A stretch of 64,000 bases of DNA, from contig CAIIXF020000003.1 in assembly GCA_903813345.2 (NCBI GenBank), positions 13,222,931 to 13,286,930 of the forward strand. The letters run 5' to 3'. The notes below the pieces were generated by a model. It ran no database searches and had not been told where the DNA came from. It worked only from the letters and a program-made list of their open reading frames with translations. The translations under genes were made by a program, and so were the position numbers. The DNA comes from Owenia fusiformis. Taxonomy: Eukaryota > Annelida > Polychaeta > Sabellida > Oweniidae. The number at the start of each line of letters is the position of its first letter. Within the stretch, counting starts at the first letter, position 1. Below are positions 57,672 through 64,000 of this stretch, piece after piece.

Positions 57672-58729
57672 CTACAACAAACCACATATTAACTCTGCCT
57701 CAATAGTGTATTAGTAGTAACCCAAATCCCAAAAATCCACACTATCTCTGCTAATGAATTGAAAAAATGCGTATAGCTCACGTACTGTTTTCTCTCGTGT
57801 ACTGGTATCAATTCACCTTCAGAGTCAAGGAATCGTTCAGGTTTAAACGTGTAAGGATCCGGGAAGAATCGCTCGTCGTGATGTAGTCCGTACAGATTCG
57901 GCCAAATCTAAATATAAAAATCATTTTTTGATGTTAAACCCAGTATATTTCGTTTTAACACAGACATTCAAAGGCTTTGTATAAAAAAAACTCCTACCTC
58001 ATACCCACCTACCCACGTACGTGTAAGAACCCTTGATAGCAAGTTGCTACTACATCCCAGCTGGGTTTGATTCCCACTCGGGGCATCGAATTTAGCACAC
58101 TTTCTTTCAATTTATTTTTCTGGCTTGTTAAAGCTATGCTCGCGGTCGTATAGTAATTTATTCCCCCGGGGCGCCCTCGGGTCATTACACATTAAAATGC
58201 ATCCATATGCCTTCATTTATGGATCTGTCATCTGTCTAGTCATAAAATAAAGCCGAAATTGTAGAAATGTTAATAATTTGAGCTATTTTGAAATTTAATA
58301 ATCTTTAAATTGAGCCCTTCAATGACTATATATCATGTTGCACGTAGGTGGGTAGGCGGGTATGAGGTAGGAGGTTTTTTATACAAAGCCGACATTCAAA
58401 TACTGAGAAAATGTTGTTAATGATACATGTTTTGTTGACTTAATTGCTGACCTGGTTCTTGATAAGGTTATCTTACCTGTGTGCCGTATGAAGGTATGAC
58501 GTTTACTACTTTATAAATTATACACGTTTCTTGAGCTGGTTGATGACCTACATATAGCAATTGAGTTTGTCTTACTTGTGTGTCTTTAGGTATGAAGTAT
58601 CCTCTTAACGTGACATCCTTCAACGTTTTATGTGGCACAGATATTGGAACCTCTGACATGTAACGCAATCCTTCCAATATGAACGCCTCCATATATGGCA
58701 TTACGCGTCTGTCCTCATATGTCGGTAAT
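57443..58729 (-). CDS. Cytochrome P450, CYP2-like, last three exons only
   Basis: A haem-thiolate monooxygenase of the ER membrane, partial. Exons are 58576-58729, 57786-57907 and 57443-57671, all in phase. In order they carry the K-helix ExxR (EGLR in [19 protein letters not shown]), the meander PERF ([11 protein letters not shown]), the haem-binding loop [16 protein letters not shown] with ligand Cys, and the C-terminal beta region to TAA. The FGxGxRxCxGE form and the 'IPKDTQ(I/V)[11 protein letters not shown]' style point to clan 2. About 170 residues are seen of a usual 490-510. No I-helix or N-terminal exon was found in the next 5.3 kb. The substrate is unknown. Confidence 0.88.
57786..57907 (-). 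CDS. P450 exon with PERF motif
   Basis: The exon lies between atatttag and ACA|GTACGT. It encodes [18 protein letters not shown] and [11 protein letters not shown]. Confidence 0.9.
57973..58390. mobile_element. 418-bp MITE with 48-bp inverted ends and 10-bp target duplication
   Basis: The ends ggctttgtataaaaaa...ctcctacctcatacc are matched in reverse at the right. The element is flanked on both sides by gacattcaaa (57963-57972 and 58391-58400), a perfect 10-bp duplication. A 9-11-bp duplication is typical of Mutator-like elements. It sits in a P450 intron and leaves both exons intact. Confidence 0.9.
58576..58729 (-). CDS. P450 exon with K-helix
   Basis: The exon lies between aactttag and CAA|GTAAGA. 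It encodes [38 protein letters not shown] and YFIPKDTQ. It begins with the third base of a codon, so at least one upstream exon must exist. Confidence 0.9.
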
Positions 58730-59651
58730 CTAAAGTTTTTTATGACATAAATGGTAACACAAAGTTATGGTGTTAAAACTGTATCAAAATTGGACATCTT
58801 ATATTTATGTGATATCTCTAGCACATAGAATAGCGTTCAGCAGAATACATACACAATCCGTGTGATTTCATACACGGTTTGTTCGAGTTTGCACACTTTA
58901 TGTTTGTAAAGTCACACTTGTACATGCGTATTTGTGTATGTATTGTTTAAAAATGACATGGAACAGGGTACACAAGTCGAACAAATGCTTATGCGGCTCG
59001 CACAAACGTTTTTCCCTTCACAAACCATGATGTGCCGATCACACACCTTGATGTACCGATCACACACCTTGATGGAACATAAATTGCTTTCTAGAGATGT
59101 TCGAGATTTTGTTCTAAATTTCGTTTTACTTTTGCACTGAACGAAATAACACATCGGCGCGGCAAAAAGATAAAAAGATATAAAGATAATTTGTATACTT
59201 TTTATAAACGATTACTACGAGCAAGGTGCCCAAATTAAGCTAAATTATATATTTTTAATCTAAACTTTACATTTTATAACATTTCAACGGAGGGCGCCAT
59301 ATTGTAGAAACCAGGATGTAAATATCACGTGACTTCAAATCTCGCACCCTATGTGAAGTGCAACTTGTTTGTGACAGCCTATGCGAGCGGGAACCATCCT
59401 ATGCGAGTTTGAACTCAATGCGTGTGTAAAATTGACACGTTCGTTCGAAATTTACGTTGATCCATGTGTAATTGTTTCAGCATTCTATGCAACTTACAAC
59501 ACAATCCGTGTGACATTTCAACATTGCTTTTTAGTGACCTCATCAAAGTCAAAAAGGTATTTTTATCTTGTTTTAACTAGGTGATGACATTTTGTTATGT
59601 TAATGCCTTGTTTTACTTAGTGAATGTCTTTGAAATGACATAAGCCTAATA
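58730..59651. other. Upstream of the P450 exons; no coding exon found
   Basis: I looked for an I-helix AGTET-type exon and a donor in the required phase on the minus strand and found none. A short direct duplication (cacaccttgatg twice) lies near 59042-59072. Confidence 0.5.
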
Positions 59652-59827
59652 CAGTAGGACCTGTGTTAGTGAACACCTTTCTCTAGTGAACACCTGTGTA
59701 AAATGAACACCCTATTTTCAGCACATACCTTGATTCCAATACAAATTGTCTCTCTGTATTGAAATCTACCAATAGTGAACACATTTTTTGTGGCTCTATA
59801 GATGTTCACTGTACACAGGTTTTACTT
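59652..59827. mobile_element. Pogo/Tigger-like MITE
   Basis: The left end is TA-cagtaggacctgtgttagtg. The right end, read on the minus strand, is TA-aagtaaaacctgtgtacagtg. The CAGT(A/C)..ACCT ends and TA flanks resemble pogo-type elements of the Tc1/mariner superfamily. A gtgaacacct string is repeated inside. Confidence 0.65.
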
Positions 59828-59929
59828 TATACAAAACACCTTTATATTTAACTTTAATAAATATACTGATTATCTAATTGCAATTATATTATTGGCCAGT
59901 TAGTCATGTTATCAGAGTAGCATAGTATC

Positions 59930-61592
59930 TGTCTAAAACGAATATTGGAATATCCCCTGAGTCCAATACGCTGGCCTCTTGGAACATCTGATGGGCTCTT
60001 GGTTAAAACAGAAAAGTCAAAATTATTACATGAGCTGGAAAAAACATATAATATAACATGGACCCAAACCAGAAAAAAACAATTATAGTCTATGATGGCA
60101 ATGCATTGTTCCATATACTTCATGAGCGACCCAAAACATTTGGATTATTGGCAGAGAGGATCCTTCAGAATCTGATGCTTCCTATAAGAAAGATTCAATT
60201 AAAGAACCAGAAAGAATACGGTGTGTCTCCAAAAAGCTAATAATAAAAGGACCTAATACCAGGATTCCTAACAATTGGAAGGAATGCCTTTTAAATGATG
60301 AGAATGAAATGCAGCTGAGTCAGTTGATCCTTTGCAAAGAATGGAAAAAGATAAAAATGCTCCTAAACTCAAAGAAAGACAGATTCGTGTGGTGAGATCT
60401 GTACAGTGGTAACCAGTAATAGAACATAGAGTTGAACCTAGCCTGAAATCTCCCCACAAAGAGGCAGATACAAAAATTATACTCCATGCAATTAACATGA
60501 AATGGACCAGATGTTTTTGTACTTCTTGTGCATTTTCCAATCTTATTCAAACTCCATAAATTTTGGACAGTGGTAGTGCAGACCACATATGACTTATTAA
60601 AGGTGCAACAATTAGTACAGGGGGGGGGGGTAATTTAACGATCATCGACCAGTGTTAAAATATATTTAAGTTTGGATATTTCATCAAGACTAACATATAT
60701 TTTTATTATCTACAAAGAAACCCCCTGGATGAACATTATTTCAGCTGATATTCTTCTTGAAACGTGGTGAATCTTAAAAATCTATTAGTGGGACTCCCTT
60801 TATAGAAGCTTTGAACTGAATTTACACTTCTAAATTGAGAGTTTATCCATACATTTTAAGAAAATAGGTATGTCAAAGAAGATGTTGGCCAAATATTGAC
60901 CCGATAGCTCAGAAAAAAAGAAAAAAATTCGAATTTTCTCTACAGTCCTTGTTGCCCCTTTAATGTAAAGGAAGTAGGAAATGCGCTCAGTTCAGACTTC
61001 AGACATTTGTGAATTTGTAATGCTTTATCAGCCTTCCATTCATTCACTGGATGTGATTCCTTCAGTGCCTTTGTGAGAAGGGGAAAGTGCCCCCTCTAAA
61101 ATTACTTATGAGATCTGTTTCGGCACCATTGGAGAGGTCATTAGTGATCAAACTGCTAAATGTGCTGAGAAGTTTACCTGCCAGATGTATGGAAACAAGA
61201 AGTGTTCAAATATAAATTAGCTGAGATATATCTTATTCAAGAACAAATTCCAACCAAAATCTGCTCCAAGTGTGATAACAAGCTATGAAGGCACTACCAT
61301 GAGCCTATTACCCCCATGTAAAGATTCATTACAGCAGCATTTGACAAGGGAAAGTTATCAAGCAAACATATGGAAACTTGCCAACATTCCCTCTCCATCA
61401 ATTCCCTCCCTTGTATCACATGGCTGGAGGATGAAAGATGGCCATTTGGATTTCAGTGGGTGTCAAATCCAGATAAAATTTTCCCCAGGACGCGGTAGAT
61501 GTTATTGTATTAGATGATACTTTAGAATATCAAATTGAAGAGGAAGTTCATGAAATACAAAGCTTTGTGGATCAAATATATTCTGGTGAATA
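59930..61592 (+). pseudogene. Broken copy of a multi-copy metazoan gene family with HEEADTR-like motif
   Basis: Fragments in several forward frames match, in order, a protein I remember as repeated in mollusc, cnidarian and other invertebrate genomes: EYPLSPIRWPLGTSDG and KTEKSKLLHEL (59945-60030), RIPNNWKECLLNDENE (about 60265-60310), KEADTKIILHA (about 60462-60495, family form HEEADTR..LHA), ALSAFHSFTGCDSFSAF (61020-61070), FTCQMYGNKKCS, and PPCKDSLQQHLTRESYQ with PSLVSHGW near 61315-61430, ending about 61592. Stops and frameshifts break it many times, and 60600-60950 looks inserted. Function of the family is unknown to me; its copy number suggests mobile-element association. Confidence 0.6.
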
Positions 61593-62154
61593 AAAACTAC
61601 ATTTGTGATGACAGAAATTCATACAATGAGTAAAATTAATATTATGACTGAGTCGTGAACTGTGTATTAAATAATATTTAACTTCAGATTTTTAATTTTC
61701 TTATATCTCGAGCCTACATAGAATAAATATTGTATTGTAAATAATTAACAGGTATTAGTACTATATGTATACACCTAAGTGAAAATATTTGATGGGAATA
61801 TATTTGATAAAATACATGATATGTACATGTATTCATTTAATGTGACATCATATTACTGTTTAAAATCCACATGTATTAATGGCCACATTGACCCTAACAG
61901 AACACATCAGAGTTTGAGTTTTTCTTTATGGGTAATATGCTGGGGACATGTTGCTATTTTTAGGAAAGTTTCATTAATATTAAACAAAGATTGATTGAGA
62001 AATTAAAATATCAATTCCGACCAGTGTCTCTCGACCCCCCTAAATTCGATGATTTTAGGGTGACAAAATGTTGTTGTTTTTAAATTAAGTTAAAATTCTT
62101 CAATTTTTTTACATATGCATTTTAAATATAACCAGAACAACGGCAACGCCAAAG

Positions 62155-62795
62155 CGTAGCGAATCCCATCGAACAGAAATGGCTGCCATTTTTACATACA
62201 AAATATACATTTTTCAAAATGGCCACCTACTACCAAAAATGTCATTAGACATTGTGCCATGCTTAAAGTGTTCACATACCAAATATGAACATATGGCTCG
62301 ACTACTTTTTGACTTACAGTAAAAAATGTTAAATAACACACGTAAAATTGGCGGCCATTTTTCAAAATGGCTGCCTACTACCCAAAATGTCATTAGACAT
62401 TGTGCCATGCTTAAAGTGTTCACATACCAAATATGAACAAAATCGCTCCACTACTTTTTGACTTACAGTAAAAAATGTTAAATAACACACGTAAAAATGG
62501 CGGCCATTTTGAAAAATGGCTGCCTTCTACCAAAAATGTCATTAGACAGTGTGCCGTGCTTAAAGTATTCACATACCAACTATGAACAAAATCGCTCCAC
62601 TACTTTTCAAGTAACAGTAAATTAAGTTAAAATGGCGGCCATTTTGAAAAATGGCCGCCTTCTACCAAAAGTGTCATTAGACAGTGTGCAATGCTTATAG
62701 TTTTCACATACCAAATATGAACAAAATCGCTCCACTACTTTTCGAGTTACAGCAAAAATCGTTAAATAACGAGTAAAGGCCGCAATTTTTCAAGA
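62155..62795. repeat. Tandem array of four units of about 148 bp
   Basis: The block gtcattagaca(t/g)tgtgc starts at 62241, 62389, 62538 and 62673 (periods 148, 149, 135). Each unit also has ttcacataccaa(a/c)tatgaac, tcg(a/c)ctactttt and an aatggcggccatttt-type palindrome. No coding potential. Confidence 0.9.
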
Positions 62796-62850
62796 TGGCT
62801 GCCATGTGCTTCTTTAATATCTACATTTCTAGCTTTATTAATCTCCTATA

Positions 62851-63620
62851 CGAGGGGTGATCCAAAAGTCTTGGACGCCCCGCTCTAACTTTGCTATTTT
62901 TTAATATAATTACATGAAACTTTCAGATAATAAAGATCAACATCTTAACAACTTTATGTTTAAGTTTCAACAGAAAATAATATATTTTAGCTACTTTTCT
63001 AAATATCTTTGTATACCGGGTCCCTGCCACCCGGAACGGTATTTAAATATAGCAAATCACGTCACAACTGTTATAATATGGCAAATACTTTAGGGGCAGG
63101 TGCACAACCTAACACCAGCCATGATATGAGAGAATTTTCGATTTTCCATCTGAGTGTCATCTGCCATCATCATCTTCACATATTAAGACCTACTTTTCAA
63201 TATATTTTCCACGAATTTGAACACATTTTTCATACCATTTTACCAATGAATGGAAGACATTTATGAAACCGCCATTGCTTATGTGATACAAATGCTGCTG
63301 GAGTGCTACTCTAAATCTCATTCAATGAGTAAAAAACATTTTCTTTCAACCCTCCTTTTCAACTTGGAGAAAAGGAAGAAAATTACATGGAGCCATAGAT
63401 AGACTGTATTGTGCATATGGTAGCTGCTCAAGGTCAATAATAGTGAAAACATCTTGTAGTATTCTTTGTTCCACTTTGATTTCTCTCGTGTTCTGCATTT
63501 CAGCAGCCATCTTGCAGCAAAAATGATGCCAAATTGAGGGTTGCTTGTCTGATGGCATTTTCTTAGAACTTGACATGTACGGCCATTGTAATATGTGACA
63601 TTATAATTAAAATACAATTA
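62851..63620 (-). pseudogene. Internally deleted mariner-family transposon
   Basis: A mariner-like terminal repeat (cgaggggtgatccaaaagtc) marks the left end at 62851. On the minus strand, N-terminal-like MAAEMQNTREIKVEQR (about 63510-63465) runs straight into the C-terminal YSLSMAPCNFLPF and then, in another frame, LVKWYEKCVQIRGKYIEK near 63190-63245. The central catalytic region is absent, and the last catalytic Asp of 'APCDF' reads Asn. The 5' terminal repeat was not located. Confidence 0.6.
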
Positions 63621-63882
63621 ATTGGTTGCCTTGTAACAAAGAAAGTAAACTAACGTGGTTTAACATTCAAAATTCAAAGAAATATAGTGGTCAAGACTTG
63701 CGAAACAAGTGAAATGGCCGTAACATTTAAGGACAGGGTGCATGTTGGGAAATTTTCTGCGTTCCTCAATTGAGTCACATGTTATTTTTCAAACATGAAT
63801 AACTCCTTCCCCACATTGTCTACATCTTCCAAGTTTGCACAAAGAATGCACTTCTGTGCCTAGAAAAGGCTTGTGAGAAGGT

Positions 63883-63996
63883 TTGTTTTGTAAAATGTAT
63901 AAAAAATGAGAAAATTCAGTGAAAAAAAATTCTGAAAATTTTCTGATTTTTTTCACTGAATTTTCTTGTTTTTATACACTTTATGAAAACATACTT
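63883..63996. repeat. AT-rich palindrome at the window edge
   Basis: The strings aaaattcagtgaaaaaaa and tttttttcactgaatttt face each other, flanked by further inverted matches (gtataaaaaatgag with cttgtttttatac). It could be a hairpin-type MITE. The right part reaches the window end. Confidence 0.65.
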
Positions 63997-64000
63997 CTCA

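Noticed and set aside
1-64000. Prokaryotic features (operons, Shine-Dalgarno sites, CRISPR arrays)
   Set aside because: The introns, poly(A) tails and gene families are animal; the only regular array is the 23-bp minisatellite, which lacks spacers.

Overview
The window is eukaryotic, AT-rich and repeat-dense. Coding exons are short, separated by GT-AG introns, and make up only about 7% of the sequence. It is animal DNA: a transglutaminase with the metazoan exon layout, an SLC17 anion transporter, part of a CYP2-type cytochrome P450 and a PPxY-bearing single-pass membrane protein. I favour a marine lophotrochozoan, perhaps a bivalve mollusc. The hints are an excess of the octamer TACATGTA, many short palindromic elements, and a 'gacggacagac...agctcacc' type repeat. 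The species cannot be fixed from the sequence.

All four host genes are on the minus strand. (1) 6875-34461: a transglutaminase gene. Thirteen common exons (6875-14387) carry a complete catalytic core and both C-terminal beta domains. Three candidate first exons lie at 16559-16802, 30142-30292 and 34287-34461. All are in the same splice phase and end in the same base, so each would join exon 2 in frame (789, 758 or 766 residues). Two begin Met-Gly with a nearby Cys (MGNNC, MGC), as in acylated, membrane-targeted transglutaminases; the third is Arg/Ser/Tyr-rich. (2) 39189-44790: a two-exon type I membrane protein with three PPxY motifs, family not recognised. (3) 46074-53146: a complete ten-exon SLC17 (sialin/VGLUT-like) transporter, 553 residues, with one GC-AG intron. 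(4) 57443-58729: the last three exons of a CYP2-like P450; its 5' part is not in the window.

The introns and spacers are full of mobile DNA. The 13.6-kb intron between transglutaminase first exons holds a 23-bp minisatellite (18558-19290), a 5'-truncated L1-clade LINE with an unbroken 865-codon reading frame and poly(A) tail (about 19990-23021), and a 4-kb inverted-repeat structure (24033-28092). Other inverted-repeat or palindromic elements lie at 4692-6796, 9006-9650, 34795-35215, 35466-35593, 42087-44145, 44284-44678, 50985-51900, 57973-58390 (perfect 10-bp target duplication) and 59652-59827. Relics of coding mobile elements include a mariner/Tc1-type transposase split by a 151-bp inversion (54890-55417), an internally deleted mariner (62851-63620) and a broken copy of a multi-copy metazoan gene family (59930-61592).

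The most notable observations are the alternative first exons of the transglutaminase, a CpG-rich block at 33163-33860 whose CGTTC-like motif recurs about every 10-11 bp, and the frame-restoring micro-inversion at 54907-55077. All exon models come from reading frame, splice signals and remembered family motifs; no alignment or transcript data were used.
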